Below are positions 9,199 through 18,085 of a stretch of 64,000 nt of DNA, piece by piece (the stretch's first letter is position 1; every line of letters begins with the position of its first letter). The stretch is from NCBI RefSeq assembly GCF_008801925.2, contig NZ_CP062803.1:310001-374000 (forward strand), given 5' to 3'. Position numbers and translations under genes: made by a program. Origin of the DNA: Cupriavidus basilensis. GTDB lineage: Bacteria > Pseudomonadota > Gammaproteobacteria > Burkholderiales > Burkholderiaceae. The notes below the pieces were generated by a model, which was not told the DNA's origin, made no database searches, and saw only the letters and a list, made by a program, of their open reading frames with translations.

Positions 9199-9975
9199 TT
9201 ACAGGGGGAAGTCGTAGTCGATCGACAGCGGCGCGTGATCGCTGAATTTCTCGTCCTTGTAGATCGAGGTGGCGCGCGCGGTCTCGGCGATCTTCGCCGT
9301 GGCCAGGTGGTAATCGATGCGCCACCCGACGTTCTTCGCATAGGCCTGGCCGCGGTTGCTCCACCAGGTGTACTGCTCGGGGCGCGGGTCCAGCTTGCGG
9401 AACACGTCCACATAGCCGTGCACGTCGAACAGCTCGCCGATCCAGCTGCGCTCCTCCGGCAGGAAACCCGAGTTCTTCAGGTTGCCCTTCCAGTTCTTGA
9501 TATCGATTTCCTTGTGGGCGATGTTGACGTCGCCGCACAGCACGATCTCGCGCCCGCTGGCCTTGAGCTGCAGCAGGTGGGGCAGGAAGGCTTCCATGAA
9601 ACGGAACTTCGCCTGCTGGCGTTCTTCCCCGCTGGAGCCGGACGGCACATAGACCGAGATCACGGCGAGGTGCGGATACTGCACCTCGACATAGCGGCCT
9701 TCGTTATCGAACTCGTCGACGCCGAAACCGGTGATCACCCGCTCCGGCTTGTGGCGCGTGTAAAGGCCGACACCGCTATAGCCTTTTTTCTCCGCATAAT
9801 GGAAGTAGCCGTGGTAGCCGTGTGGCGCCAGGAACGCTTCCGTCATGTCGGCAGCCTGCGCCTTGAGCTCCTGGACGCAGACCATATCGGCGTCCTGCTT
9901 GCCCATCCATTCGAAAAAGCCTTTCTTGGCCGCGGAGCGGATGCCGTTGAGGTTGGCGCTGATAATCCGTAACAT
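9199..9975 (-). CDS. xth: Exodeoxyribonuclease III / AP endonuclease
   Basis: 258-aa EEP-family nuclease for base-excision repair: AP endonuclease and 3'-5' exonuclease. Motifs in order are NLNGIRSA (about 7-14), CVQELKAQ with the metal-binding Glu, YSGVGLYTR, the catalytic DVNIAHKEIDIKNW (Asp and Asn), WRIDYHLAT and the C-terminal SDHAPLSID (His). The start at 9975 begins MLRIISANLNGIRS as in the family; the long upstream extension of the frame lies antisense to pyrE and is ignored. It is divergent from pyrE with 30 bp between the starts. Confidence 0.95.
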   Translation of the reverse strand: MLRIISANLNGIRSAAKKGFFEWMGKQDADMVCVQELKAQAADMTEAFLAPHGYHGYFHYAEKKGYSGVGLYTRHKPERVITGFGVDEFDNEGRYVEVQYPHLAVISVYVPSGSSGEERQQAKFRFMEAFLPHLLQLKASGREIVLCGDVNIAHKEIDIKNWKGNLKNSGFLPEERSWIGELFDVHGYVDVFRKLDPRPEQYTWWSNRGQAYAKNVGWRIDYHLATAKIAETARATSIYKDEKFSDHAPLSIDYDFPL

Positions 9976-10005
9976 CTCGGGAAATTTTGAAATCAGAGAG
10001 AAAAG

Positions 10006-10695
10006 ATGACGCAGCAGACGACGCCGCAGCCCGGCGCTGGCGACCTGAGCCAGACCTTCATCCGCTTCGCGCTCGACGCTGGCGTACTGTCCTTCGGCGA
10101 ATTCGTGACCAAAGCGGGCCGCAAGTCGCCGTACTTCTTCAATGCAGGCCTGTTCAACCAGGGTGCGATGCTTGGCCAGGTGGCGCAATTCTATGCGAAA
10201 ACCCTGCTGGCATCCGGATTGGAGTTCGACGTGCTGTTCGGGCCGGCCTACAAAGGCATCACGCTGGCGTCCGCCACCGCGGTGGCGCTGGCCGGGCTCG
10301 GACGTGACGTCGGCTTCGCCTACAACCGCAAGGAAGCCAAGGACCACGGCGAGGGCGGCACGCTGGTGGGCGCCAAGCTGCAGGGCAAGGTCGTGATCAT
10401 CGACGACGTGATCTCGGCCGGCACCTCGGTGCGCGAGTCGATGGCGATGATCCGCGCGGCTGGCGCGGAGCCGGCCGCGGTGCTGATCGCGCTCGACCGG
10501 ATGGAAAAGAGTGGCACCGCCGATCAGGTCGGGACGCATTCTGCAGTGCAGGATGTGCAGCGCGAATATGGCGTGCCGGTGATCTCCATTGCCAGCCTGA
10601 AGGACCTGCTGGCTTACCTGGACGCATCGCAGGATCCCGCGCTGGGCGGCTCGCGCGATGCAGTGGCTGCCTATCGGCAGCGCTACGGCGTATAG
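10006..10695 (+). CDS. pyrE: Orotate phosphoribosyltransferase
   Basis: 229-aa enzyme joining orotate and PRPP to give OMP in pyrimidine synthesis. The PRPP-binding motif [13 protein letters not shown] lies at about residues 130-142, and the flexible-loop Lys-rich segment [13 protein letters not shown] precedes it. [11 protein letters not shown] and the N-terminal [13 protein letters not shown] are also characteristic. The start follows an AGAGAGAAAAG purine tract. It is divergent from xth, and the next gene begins 185 bp downstream. Confidence 0.96.
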   Translation: MTQQTTPQPGAGDLSQTFIRFALDAGVLSFGEFVTKAGRKSPYFFNAGLFNQGAMLGQVAQFYAKTLLASGLEFDVLFGPAYKGITLASATAVALAGLGRDVGFAYNRKEAKDHGEGGTLVGAKLQGKVVIIDDVISAGTSVRESMAMIRAAGAEPAAVLIALDRMEKSGTADQVGTHSAVQDVQREYGVPVISIASLKDLLAYLDASQDPALGGSRDAVAAYRQRYGV

Positions 10696-10880
10696 TCTGG
10701 AATCTGTTGCCTGCTGCTTGCAACGCTTTGTCGCAATGCAGCAGATAACAGGGAACCGCGCACGAAGATCGCCGGTCTGACTGATCTCGCTGGCCGGCCC
10801 CCCGGGGATCCGGGGACGCCAGCGATTCGCCTTGCCGCCCGGCAAGGCGGCGCAGCATCTCTTCAGGAGGTTGGCTGGCG

Positions 10881-11621
10881 ATGGACATCAAGACGATCCG
10901 CGAGCAGGCATTTGCCATGCCGCTTACCAATCCGGCCTATCCGATGGGGCCATACCGTTTCATCCATCGCGAATTCTTCATCATCTCCTACCGTACGGAT
11001 CCCGAGCTGTTGCGCGCGGTGGTGCCGGAACCCCTGGAGATCACCGACGCGGTGGTCAACTACGAATTCATCCGCATGCCGGACTCCACCGGGTTTGGCG
11101 ATTACACCGAATCGGGCCAGGTGATTCCCGTCACCTACCAGGGCAAGCCCGGCAACTATACCCACGCCATGTACCTCGACGACCATCCGCCACTGGCGGG
11201 CGGGCGCGAGCTATGGGGCTTTCCGAAGAAGCTGGCCAGCCCCGCACTGGCGGTCCACACCGATACGCTGGTCGGTACGCTCGACTATGGCCCGGTGCGC
11301 GTCGCCACCGGCACCATGGGCTACAAGCACCGCGAGCTCGACAAGGACGCGCTGGGCCTGGCGCTTGCAAGCACGCCCAACTACCTGCTCAAGATCATTC
11401 CGCACGTGGATGGCTCCGCGCGCATCTGCGAGCTGGTCTGCTACTTCCTGAAAGACGTGCAGATGAAGGGCGCGTGGACCGGGCCCGCGGCGCTGTCGTT
11501 GTCACCGCATGCGCTCGCGCCGGTGGCTGGGCTTCCGGTGCTGGAAGTCCTCGGCGCCAAGCATTACGTTGCCGACCTCACCCTGGGGCTGGGCGAGGTG
11601 GTGTTCGACTACCTGGCCTGA
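10881..11621 (+). CDS. adc: Acetoacetate decarboxylase
   Basis: 246-aa protein of the ADC family, which decarboxylates acetoacetate to acetone and CO2 through a Schiff-base Lys. The active-site context [14 protein letters not shown] is intact; the second Lys of FPKK is the expected Schiff-base residue at about 116. A strong Shine-Dalgarno (AGGAGG) lies 12 nt upstream. It is followed 96 bp later by 3-hydroxybutyrate dehydrogenase and then a patatin, so the three probably handle ketone-body-type products of polyhydroxybutyrate turnover. In vivo, the drain to acetone versus oxidation is not clear from sequence. Confidence 0.92.
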   Translation: MDIKTIREQAFAMPLTNPAYPMGPYRFIHREFFIISYRTDPELLRAVVPEPLEITDAVVNYEFIRMPDSTGFGDYTESGQVIPVTYQGKPGNYTHAMYLDDHPPLAGGRELWGFPKKLASPALAVHTDTLVGTLDYGPVRVATGTMGYKHRELDKDALGLALASTPNYLLKIIPHVDGSARICELVCYFLKDVQMKGAWTGPAALSLSPHALAPVAGLPVLEVLGAKHYVADLTLGLGEVVFDYLA

Positions 11622-11717
11622 GCGGCCACGCATTCAACGATATCCAACGGTTTCCATCGGCTCCGGCCCCTCCGGCCGGCCCGGCTAACCTGAATCATCC
11701 AGACAGGAGAAACGTCC

Positions 11718-12500
11718 ATGAAGCTCCAAGGAAAATCCGCCATCGTGACCGGCGCTGCCAGCGGCATCGGCCGCGCCATTGCTGACCTGCTGGCCAAGGA
11801 AGGCGCGGCGGTCGCCATTGCCGACCTGAATCTCGAGGCTGCGCAGAAAGCTGCCGCCGATATCGAAGCTGCCGGTGGGCGCGCCATCGCCGTGGCGATG
11901 GACGTCACCAACGAGGACGCGGTCAACCTCGCTACCGAGGAGGTGGCCAAGGCGTTCGGTGGCATCGACATCCTGATCTCCAACGCCGGCATCCAGATCG
12001 TCAACCCGATCCAGAACTACGCCTTCTCCGACTGGAAGAAGATGCAGGCCATCCACGTCGATGGCGCCTTTCTCACCACCAAGGCCGCACTCCAGCACAT
12101 GTACAAGGACAAGCGCGGCGGCACCGTGATCTACATGGGCTCGGTGCACTCGCACGAGGCCTCGCCACTGAAGTCCGCCTACGTTGCGGCCAAGCACGCG
12201 CTGCTTGGCCTGGCGCGCGTGCTGGCCAAGGAAGGGGCGGAGTACAACGTGCGCTCGCATGTGATCTGTCCGGGTTTCGTGCGCACGCCGCTGGTCGACA
12301 AGCAGATTCCGGAGCAAGCCAAGGAGCTTGGCATCAGCGAAGAAGAGGTGATTCGCCGCGTCATGCTGGGTGGTACCGTGGATGGCGTCTTCACCACCGT
12401 GGACGACGTGGCGCAGACCGCGCTGTTCCTGTGCGCCTTCCCGTCGGCGGCGCTGACCGGGCAGTCATTTATCGTGAGCCACGGCTGGTACATGCAGTAA
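11718..12500 (+). CDS. 3-hydroxybutyrate dehydrogenase (SDR)
   Basis: 260-aa short-chain dehydrogenase. The cofactor motif is [12 protein letters not shown] (about 11-22), then SNAGIQ, the catalytic Ser in GSVHSH and [10 protein letters not shown] with the Tyr-X3-Lys pair. The C-terminal half matches the D-beta-hydroxybutyrate dehydrogenase type ([18 protein letters not shown]). It interconverts (R)-3-hydroxybutyrate and acetoacetate with NAD. GGAG lies about 10 nt before the ATG. It sits between acetoacetate decarboxylase and a patatin, in the same direction. Confidence 0.9.
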   Translation: MKLQGKSAIVTGAASGIGRAIADLLAKEGAAVAIADLNLEAAQKAAADIEAAGGRAIAVAMDVTNEDAVNLATEEVAKAFGGIDILISNAGIQIVNPIQNYAFSDWKKMQAIHVDGAFLTTKAALQHMYKDKRGGTVIYMGSVHSHEASPLKSAYVAAKHALLGLARVLAKEGAEYNVRSHVICPGFVRTPLVDKQIPEQAKELGISEEEVIRRVMLGGTVDGVFTTVDDVAQTALFLCAFPSAALTGQSFIVSHGWYMQ

Positions 12501-12590
12501 GCGACAGGAAAAGCGGCCGGGTGGCGGTACCACCGCCCGGCCGGCATGACCGCGTGCAAGATCGGAAAGCAAAGTCATCAAGGAGGGGTC

Positions 12591-13994
12591 GTGGCAGGTG
12601 GACGTCGGCAGAAGCTGGATAAAGTGGCACAGGAAAACACAGTGGCACAGGGAAAGGGCACGCCGAAGCAGGCTGTAGAAAGCGCCGCGGCTGCCGTGGT
12701 AGCGAACCCGGCGGCGCCCACGCTAAAACGCGAGGCGCCAAAGCCCGAAGCGCTACGAGAGCCGGAGCCCAACCTCCTGCCTCCCGGCGGCTGCGCGCCG
12801 CCGGACCTCGCGCCCGAGGGCGCCGGCCGCGCGCGGCCGGTTCACCATGAATACACGGTCCGGGCTTTGGTGCTGCAGGGCGGTGGCGCGCTCGGCTCGT
12901 ATCAGGCGGGCGTGTACCAGGGGCTGGCGGAGGCGGGCATCCAGCCTAACTGGGTGGCCGGGATTTCAATCGGCGCGCTGAACGCAGCCGTGATCGCGGG
13001 CAATGCACCCGAGCGCAGGGTCGAGCAGTTGCGTGCATTCTGGGACTACATTTGCCAGCAGCCCTGGCTGCCCAGCCTGCTGCCTTATGAGGTGGCCGCA
13101 CAGGGCGCTGCGCACTGGCCCGATCCGCTGCGCATCTGGTTCGACGGCATCGAGGCCGCGCGTGCCATCTTCGAGGGGCAGCGGGGCTTCTTCCAGCCTC
13201 GTCCGTGGCCCAGCCTGGTGGAGCGCCAGTGCGGCCCAGCCAATGCCAGCTATTACGATACAAGCCCGCTCAAGGCCACGCTGGAGCGCTTTGCCGATTT
13301 TGACCGCATCAACTCGCAGCATAACGAGATGCGCGTGTCGGTGGGCGCGGTGAATGTGCGGACCGGCAATTTCGCCTATTTCGACAACACCCGGCGCAAG
13401 CTGCGCGCCGAGCATTTCATGGCCTCCGGCGCCTTGCCGCCCGGCTTTCCCGCGGTGGAGATCGATGGTGAGTTCTATTGGGATGGCGGCCTGGTGTCCA
13501 ACACGCCGCTTTCGGAGGTGCTGACCGCCCAGCCCCGGCGCGACGCGCTGATCTTCCAGGTGGACCTGTGGAGCGCGCGGGGCAAGCTGCCGCACAACCT
13601 GCTGGAGGTGGCCGAGCGGCAGAAAGACATTCAGTATTCCAGCCGCACGCGCACCATCACGGATTACATGAGCGAGCAGCAGAACTACCGCCGCATGCTG
13701 AGCGAGGTGATGGCGCTGGTGCCGCAGGGGCAGCGTGACAGCGACTGGTACCGCAAGGCGGCGGAGTATGCATGCGATGCGCGCCGCAACGTGATCCAGC
13801 TGATCTATCGCGACAAGACGTTTGAGGGCAACGCCAAGGATTATCAGTTTGGCTTGCTGACGATGAACGAGCACTGGACCAGCGGGCTGGACGACATCCG
13901 GGAAACGCTGAAGCATCCGGAGTGGCTGGCCATGCCGACGCACGAGAAGCCGTTTGTCACGCACGACATCCATCGCGGCAACGGGCACGCCTGA
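12591..13994 (+). CDS. Patatin-like phospholipase with DUF3734-type C-terminus
   Basis: 467-aa patatin-family serine hydrolase. The oxyanion-hole motif GGGALGSYQAG starts near residue 97, the nucleophile elbow GISIG is at about 123-127 and the catalytic Asp is in DGGLVSNTP at about 298. The first 85 residues are Ala/Pro/Glu-rich and probably unstructured. I chose the GTG start at 12591 because AAGGAGG stands 4 nt before it; an in-frame ATG lies at 12546. The C-terminal region (SEQQNYRRMLSEVMAL, LTMNEHWTSGLDDI) resembles the DUF3734 extension. The location after 3-hydroxybutyrate dehydrogenase suggests a link with PHB granules or lipids, but the substrate is unknown. Confidence 0.86.
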   Translation: MAGGRRQKLDKVAQENTVAQGKGTPKQAVESAAAAVVANPAAPTLKREAPKPEALREPEPNLLPPGGCAPPDLAPEGAGRARPVHHEYTVRALVLQGGGALGSYQAGVYQGLAEAGIQPNWVAGISIGALNAAVIAGNAPERRVEQLRAFWDYICQQPWLPSLLPYEVAAQGAAHWPDPLRIWFDGIEAARAIFEGQRGFFQPRPWPSLVERQCGPANASYYDTSPLKATLERFADFDRINSQHNEMRVSVGAVNVRTGNFAYFDNTRRKLRAEHFMASGALPPGFPAVEIDGEFYWDGGLVSNTPLSEVLTAQPRRDALIFQVDLWSARGKLPHNLLEVAERQKDIQYSSRTRTITDYMSEQQNYRRMLSEVMALVPQGQRDSDWYRKAAEYACDARRNVIQLIYRDKTFEGNAKDYQFGLLTMNEHWTSGLDDIRETLKHPEWLAMPTHEKPFVTHDIHRGNGHA

Positions 13995-14000
13995 CCCAAA

Positions 14001-14032
14001 GCGAAGGGGCCGGCCTGGCCTGGTCCCTTCGC
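14001..14032. terminator. Hairpin between convergent patatin and ppk2 genes
   Basis: Perfect 8-bp stem GCGAAGGG/CCCTTCGC with a G/C-rich loop, 6 bp after the patatin stop and 15 bp before the ppk2 stop. It lacks a U-run, so intrinsic termination is uncertain. The location suggests a terminator or 3'-end stabiliser for both mRNAs. Confidence 0.5.
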
Positions 14033-14046
14033 GTTGCGCTTGTGCC

Positions 14047-14862
14047 TCAGACCACCTTCAGCTTCGCCAACGCCGGTTTTCCCGGCGGATACGCCGGCTT
14101 CAGTTTCTCGAACACCGCCATCAGGATCTCCGCCACCATCAGGTTCCGGTGCGTCTTCGAATTCGCGGGCACGATATACCACGGTGCTTCCGGCGTGCTG
14201 GTCGCGGCAATGGCGGCCTCGTAGGCGGTTTCGTAGTTCTTCCAGTACTGCCGCTCCTCCAGATCCTTCGGGTCGAACTTCCACTGCTTCTGCGGATCCG
14301 CCAGCCGTGCTTCCAGCCGGGCTTTCTGCTCGTCCTTGGAAATATGCAGGAAGCACTTGACGATGGTGGTGCCGGTTTCCAGCAGCATCGTCTCGAATGC
14401 CCGTAGCTGCTTGTAGCGGCGCTCGCATTCGGCCTCGTCGATCCACTCGTGCACTCGCGTGATCAGCACGTCTTCGTAGTGGCTGCGGTTGAAGACCACG
14501 ATCTCGCCGGCGCGCGGCACCTGCGCATGGATGCGCCACAGGTAGTCGTGCGCGAGTTCCTCGGCGGTGGGGGATTTGAAGCTGACGACGCGGATGCCGA
14601 GCGGGTCGAAGCTGCGAAAGACGCCGCGCACGGTGCCATCCTTGCCGCTGGTGTCCATGCCTTGCAGCACGATCAGCAGCTTGCGCTGGTGCTCGGCATA
14701 GAAGATGTCCTGCTGGGCGTCGAGCTGCGTGCTCAGTTCGGTGAGGCGGGCCTGGTCGGCGACCTTGTCGCCGCTGGAGAACGGCTTGGCGTCGGGGTTG
14801 AAGTCGGCCAGGCTGAAGTTCTTGCCCGAGGTGATGCGGAAATCGGCGAGCGGCATTGGCAC
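14047..14862 (-). CDS. ppk2: Polyphosphate kinase 2 family protein
   Basis: 271-aa PPK2-family kinase with a P-loop fold, transferring phosphate between polyphosphate and nucleotides. Walker A is VLQGMDTSGKDG at about residues 66-77, the lid/Walker B-like motif is VVFNRSHYEDVLITRVH, and a downstream EERQYWKNYETAYEAA is characteristic. Its single-domain length and N-terminal tail fit the short PPK2 classes, which phosphorylate NMP or NDP; the class cannot be fixed by eye. It lies just upstream of dapF on the same strand (42 bp between dapF and ppk2). Confidence 0.92.
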   Translation of the reverse strand: MPMPLADFRITSGKNFSLADFNPDAKPFSSGDKVADQARLTELSTQLDAQQDIFYAEHQRKLLIVLQGMDTSGKDGTVRGVFRSFDPLGIRVVSFKSPTAEELAHDYLWRIHAQVPRAGEIVVFNRSHYEDVLITRVHEWIDEAECERRYKQLRAFETMLLETGTTIVKCFLHISKDEQKARLEARLADPQKQWKFDPKDLEERQYWKNYETAYEAAIAATSTPEAPWYIVPANSKTHRNLMVAEILMAVFEKLKPAYPPGKPALAKLKVV

Positions 14863-14904
14863 TCCATAGAGGGCGCGGCCATGGCTGGCCGCAATCCCCT
14901 ATGG

Positions 14905-15771
14905 TCAGGCAGGCAGCCGGTCCAGGTCAATGCTGCCTTCGAAGACCGTGGTGGCGGGGCCGGTCATGCGTACCGACTCGCCTTCGCCGTCCCAGGCAAT
15001 CGTCAGGTCGCCGCCATGGGTGTGCACCAGCACCGGCGAGTCCAGCAGGCCGCGGCGAATGCCGGCGACGACCGCCGCGCATGCGCCCGTGCCGCAGGCC
15101 AGGGTCTCGCCGGCCCCGCGCTCGAACACGCGCAGGCGGATCGTGTGGCGCTCCACCACCTGCATGAAGCCGGCGTTGACGCGGTTGGGGAAGCTCGCGT
15201 GGTGCTCGATGATGGGGCCGTCCTGCAGCACCGGGAACGCCTCGGTGTTGTCCACCACCTGCACCGCGTGGGGGTTGCCCATCGAGACTGCCGAAATCCA
15301 CCCGGTGCGGCCGTTGACTTCCAGTCCGTACAACGTGTCGCGGCCTTCGGCCTTGGTCGGCAGGCCTTCGGGGCGGAACGGTACGCGGGCAGGTTCGAGT
15401 TCCGGCGCGCCCATGTCGACCGTGACCTGGCCGTCGTCCTGCAGCGTCAAGGTGATCACGCCGTTCATCACTTGCACGCGCACCGAGCGCTTGTCGGTCA
15501 GGCCGTGGTCGGTGACGAAGCGTACAAAGCAGCGCGCGCCATTGCCGCAGTGCTCCACTTCGCCGCCGTCGGCGTTGAAGATGCGGTAGCGGAAGTCGAC
15601 GTCGTCCCGGGTGGGTTTCTCGACCACCAGGATCTGGTCGGCGCCCACGCCGAAATGCCGGCTGGCGAGCGCGCGCCACTGCGCCGGGGTCAGGTTCAGG
15701 GTCTGGTGGATGCCGTCAAGCACGACGAAGTCGTTGCCGGCGCCGTGCATCTTGGTGAACTGGAGTTTCAT
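14905..15771 (-). CDS. dapF: Diaminopimelate epimerase
   Basis: 288-aa cofactor-independent epimerase converting LL- to meso-diaminopimelate for lysine and peptidoglycan synthesis. Both catalytic Cys motifs are present: [10 protein letters not shown] (about residue 75) and [10 protein letters not shown] (about residue 225). The N-terminal [16 protein letters not shown] is the family signature and fixes the start at 15771. It is transcribed in the same direction as the two acyltransferase genes that begin 100 bp away, so dapF may belong to the same operon as those envelope genes. Confidence 0.96.
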   Translation of the reverse strand: MKLQFTKMHGAGNDFVVLDGIHQTLNLTPAQWRALASRHFGVGADQILVVEKPTRDDVDFRYRIFNADGGEVEHCGNGARCFVRFVTDHGLTDKRSVRVQVMNGVITLTLQDDGQVTVDMGAPELEPARVPFRPEGLPTKAEGRDTLYGLEVNGRTGWISAVSMGNPHAVQVVDNTEAFPVLQDGPIIEHHASFPNRVNAGFMQVVERHTIRLRVFERGAGETLACGTGACAAVVAGIRRGLLDSPVLVHTHGGDLTIAWDGEGESVRMTGPATTVFEGSIDLDRLPA

Positions 15772-15871
15772 AGTGCGATTGTAGTCGGGCCGTCCGGCGC
15801 TTGCTGGCGGCGTGTCGAGGGTGGCGCGGGCTGCATGTCTGGCTGGCGATGCCGCCGCCGCGCCCACGTGG

Positions 15872-16765
15872 TCAGTAGTTTTCGCGCTCGCCGTCGGGGC
15901 GGTGCTTGAAGCGTTTGTGCACCCAGTAATACTCAGTCACGCGGGGGCGGATGCAGTCTTCGAAGAAGGCATTCATGCGCCGGGTGTCCTCGGTCACGCT
16001 GTCGCCAGGGTAGTTTTCCCAAGCCGGCAGGATGCGTAGCACATAGCCCTGGTAGTCGGGCAGCATCTCGGTATAGATCGGCACCACCTTGGCCCCGGTC
16101 AGCCGCGCCAGGCGTGATACCGAGGTCAGGGTCAGGGCCTCCACGCCAAAGAACGGGATGTACTCCGAGTCGCGCTCGCCAAAGTCCATGTCGGCGATCA
16201 GCTGCAGCGCTTCGCCCTTGCGCAGGCAGCGGATGATGTCGCGCGCGCTGTCGTTGCGGGCAATCATCTTGGCGCCGAAGCGGCCGCGCGCGTGCTTGAG
16301 GAACCCGTCGAACAGGTCGTTCTTCTGCTTGGTGTAGAGCGACGCGCCGGAGCGTTTGACGTGCTCGCGCAGGTGGATGGTGAGGCGGATCGCGCCAGCT
16401 TCGACGCCCGAGAGATGCAGCGTGACGAGGATGTGGGGCGTGCCGTCCAGCGCCACCAGGTCGGCCTGATCGTCGATCTGGACCCAGCGGCGCATCTGCG
16501 CCTCGCTGCCGGTCCAGAAGATGCCGCGCTCGGCAAAGCTGCGAAAGACGGTGCGAAAGGTCTGCCGCGAGAGCGTTTCAATCTCGGCGTCGGTCCGCTC
16601 GGGGAAGCACAGGCGCAGGTTGGTCTGCACCACGCGGCGCCGGCTGCTGGGAATGAGGTAGAGCAAGCTGCCCAGGCCTTCGCCGAAGCGTGCCACGAGC
16701 GGATAGGGGAGCTTGCCCAGCACGGTCAGCAGGCCGATGCCGAGCCAGGTAAAAATACGGCTCAT
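15872..16765 (-). CDS. Lipid A biosynthesis acyltransferase (LpxL/HtrB family), copy 2
   Basis: 297-aa membrane-associated late acyltransferase of lipid A. A hydrophobic N-terminal helix (about 5-25) is followed by the catalytic His-X4-acidic motif HLSGVE, and further on by SLYTKQKND and the [17 protein letters not shown] block with acceptor contacts. The start codon overlaps the end of the upstream paralogue by 4 bp. The pair probably adds two secondary acyl chains to Kdo2-lipid IVA, or one member acts on another lipid. Which member adds which chain cannot be decided here. Confidence 0.9.
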   Translation of the reverse strand: MSRIFTWLGIGLLTVLGKLPYPLVARFGEGLGSLLYLIPSSRRRVVQTNLRLCFPERTDAEIETLSRQTFRTVFRSFAERGIFWTGSEAQMRRWVQIDDQADLVALDGTPHILVTLHLSGVEAGAIRLTIHLREHVKRSGASLYTKQKNDLFDGFLKHARGRFGAKMIARNDSARDIIRCLRKGEALQLIADMDFGERDSEYIPFFGVEALTLTSVSRLARLTGAKVVPIYTEMLPDYQGYVLRILPAWENYPGDSVTEDTRRMNAFFEDCIRPRVTEYYWVHKRFKHRPDGERENY

Positions 16766-17700
16766 TGTTGGTCGTTGGAGTGGGGGACAGGCGCCGGTGC
16801 CGGCACCTCCAGGGGGCTGCGCGAAGCGTCGGCTGCGGGCGCGCGAGGTGGCTGGGCGGGTGGCGGTTCGGCGCCGCCCGGCTGCTTGTAGCGGTTGTAG
16901 CCCCACAGGTACTGCGTCGGGCATGCCTTCACCAGCTTCTCGACGGCCGCGTTGATCACCGCGACGGCTTCTGCCTGGTCGTCGGGCAGCGGGTCTTTGA
17001 TGACCTGCATATGGCCCATGTAGCCCGCGCCACGCGGCAGGCGCTCGGCGAAGATCACCGCGATGGGCGCGCCCGTGAGCTGCTGCAGGCGCTGCACCAG
17101 CGTCATGGTGTAAGCCGGCTTGCCAAAAAACGGCGCCCAGGCGCCTTCGCCGCCGGTCGGGACCTGGTCGGGCAGGATGCCGATGGCCTCGCCTCGCTTG
17201 AGTGCCTTGACCAGCATGCGCACGCCGCGCGGCTGCGCCGGCGCCATGGCCAGGTTAGGGCGCGTGCGCATCTTGACGATCCAGTCGCGTAGCCAGGCCT
17301 GGTGCGGCGGCTTGTACAAGGCCGTGACCGGATGCCGCAGGGCAAATGCCTGTGGGAGCACTTCGAAGCAGCCAAGATGCGGCACCAGGATGATCAGCCC
17401 GCGGCCCTGCGCCATCAGCTTGTCGAGTTCCGGCCAGAGCCGGTCGGCAAAGCCGTACATGCGCGCCTCGGGATGGCGCCGGCTCCAGAAATAGGGCATT
17501 TCCAGGATCATGCGGCCGGTCGAGCGGGCCGCCTGCGCCACCATCGCGTCGCTGGCGTCGGGGTAGGCATGGCGAAGGTTTTCCCTGAGCCGCGTGCCAT
17601 AACGTCCCGGCAGGCGTGCCGCCAGCAACCCGAGCGCACCGCCGATGGCGTGCAGCCAGGAGAGCGGCAAGCGGGAGATCAGCCAGAACAGAAAGGTCAT
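16762..17700 (-). CDS. Lipid A biosynthesis acyltransferase (LpxL/HtrB family), copy 1
   Basis: 312-aa paralogue of the following gene. The N-terminal membrane helix covers residues 2-28. The catalytic motif is HLGCFE at about residue 108, followed by ALYKPPHQAWLRDW and GILPDQVPTGGEGAWAPFFGK. Its last 40 residues form a Pro/Ala-rich tail (QPPRAPAADA...) absent from typical members. It overlaps the next acyltransferase by 4 bp, so the two are translationally coupled. It is divergent from metK; kdoO beyond metK also modifies the lipid A/Kdo region. Confidence 0.9.
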   Translation of the reverse strand: MTFLFWLISRLPLSWLHAIGGALGLLAARLPGRYGTRLRENLRHAYPDASDAMVAQAARSTGRMILEMPYFWSRRHPEARMYGFADRLWPELDKLMAQGRGLIILVPHLGCFEVLPQAFALRHPVTALYKPPHQAWLRDWIVKMRTRPNLAMAPAQPRGVRMLVKALKRGEAIGILPDQVPTGGEGAWAPFFGKPAYTMTLVQRLQQLTGAPIAVIFAERLPRGAGYMGHMQVIKDPLPDDQAEAVAVINAAVEKLVKACPTQYLWGYNRYKQPGGAEPPPAQPPRAPAADASRSPLEVPAPAPVPHSNDQQ

Positions 17701-17946
17701 CGGATTGCGATAGCGGCCCGGCGGGCCGGGTGGGTCATTAATGTTTTGCCGGGCGCTGCCGTTAGTGGGGCAATCAAAATGAATCTGGTGTTGTTACGGG
17801 GCCCACCGTACGGCTTGCACTGCCTGCAGGCTCGCGCCAGGCCGGAAACGCGCCGCCTGTCGGGTGGCGCGGCCTGGCCGCGACAGCGTCCGGTATTGGC
17901 AGGTGTGCCTGATAACCGGGGTGCTGCAGCGCAGCTTGCAGGCGCG

Positions 17947-17952
17947 TATAAT
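17947..17952 (+). promoter_or_regulatory. metK promoter -10 element
   Basis: A consensus TATAAT stands about 6 bp before the start of the structured metK leader. Only a weak -35 (CTGCAG, 17924-17929) is at 17-bp spacing. The strong -10 directly upstream of the RNA fold supports transcription starting near 17957-17959. The rest of the 17701-17946 interval shows nothing else I can support. Confidence 0.65.
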
Positions 17953-17956
17953 AGCG

Positions 17957-18035
17957 CGTATCGCCGAGTTAACTGACAACTTGCGGGGCGATACCGTTCT
18001 ACCGGAACGGCATGAAAATTCCGCTAAAGCGTCGC
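17957..18035 (+). ncRNA. Candidate SAM-II (SAM-alpha)-type riboswitch, metK leader
   Basis: The leader starts with a perfect 8-bp stem GTATCGCC/GGCGATAC (17958-17965 with 17987-17994). Its loop carries GAGTTAACTGACAACTTGC, close to the SAM-II loop pattern GAUUU...GAC...CUUGC. The tail has CGCTAAAGCGTCG (18022-18034), like the SAM-II tail GCUAAAG..GUCG. Loop TGAC (17974-17977) can pair with tail GTCG (18031-18034) as the expected pseudoknot. A small extra hairpin (CGTTC/GAACG, 17995-18009) sits between stem and tail. A further stem at 18049-18073 abuts the Shine-Dalgarno. SAM sensing upstream of the SAM synthetase gene makes sense. The resemblance is judged by eye from memory of the family. 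Confidence 0.62.
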
Positions 18036-18085
18036 CGCCCGGGCTTAGAGGTTGGCGCGCAATAGCCAAACCTGGAGAAAAGTTC

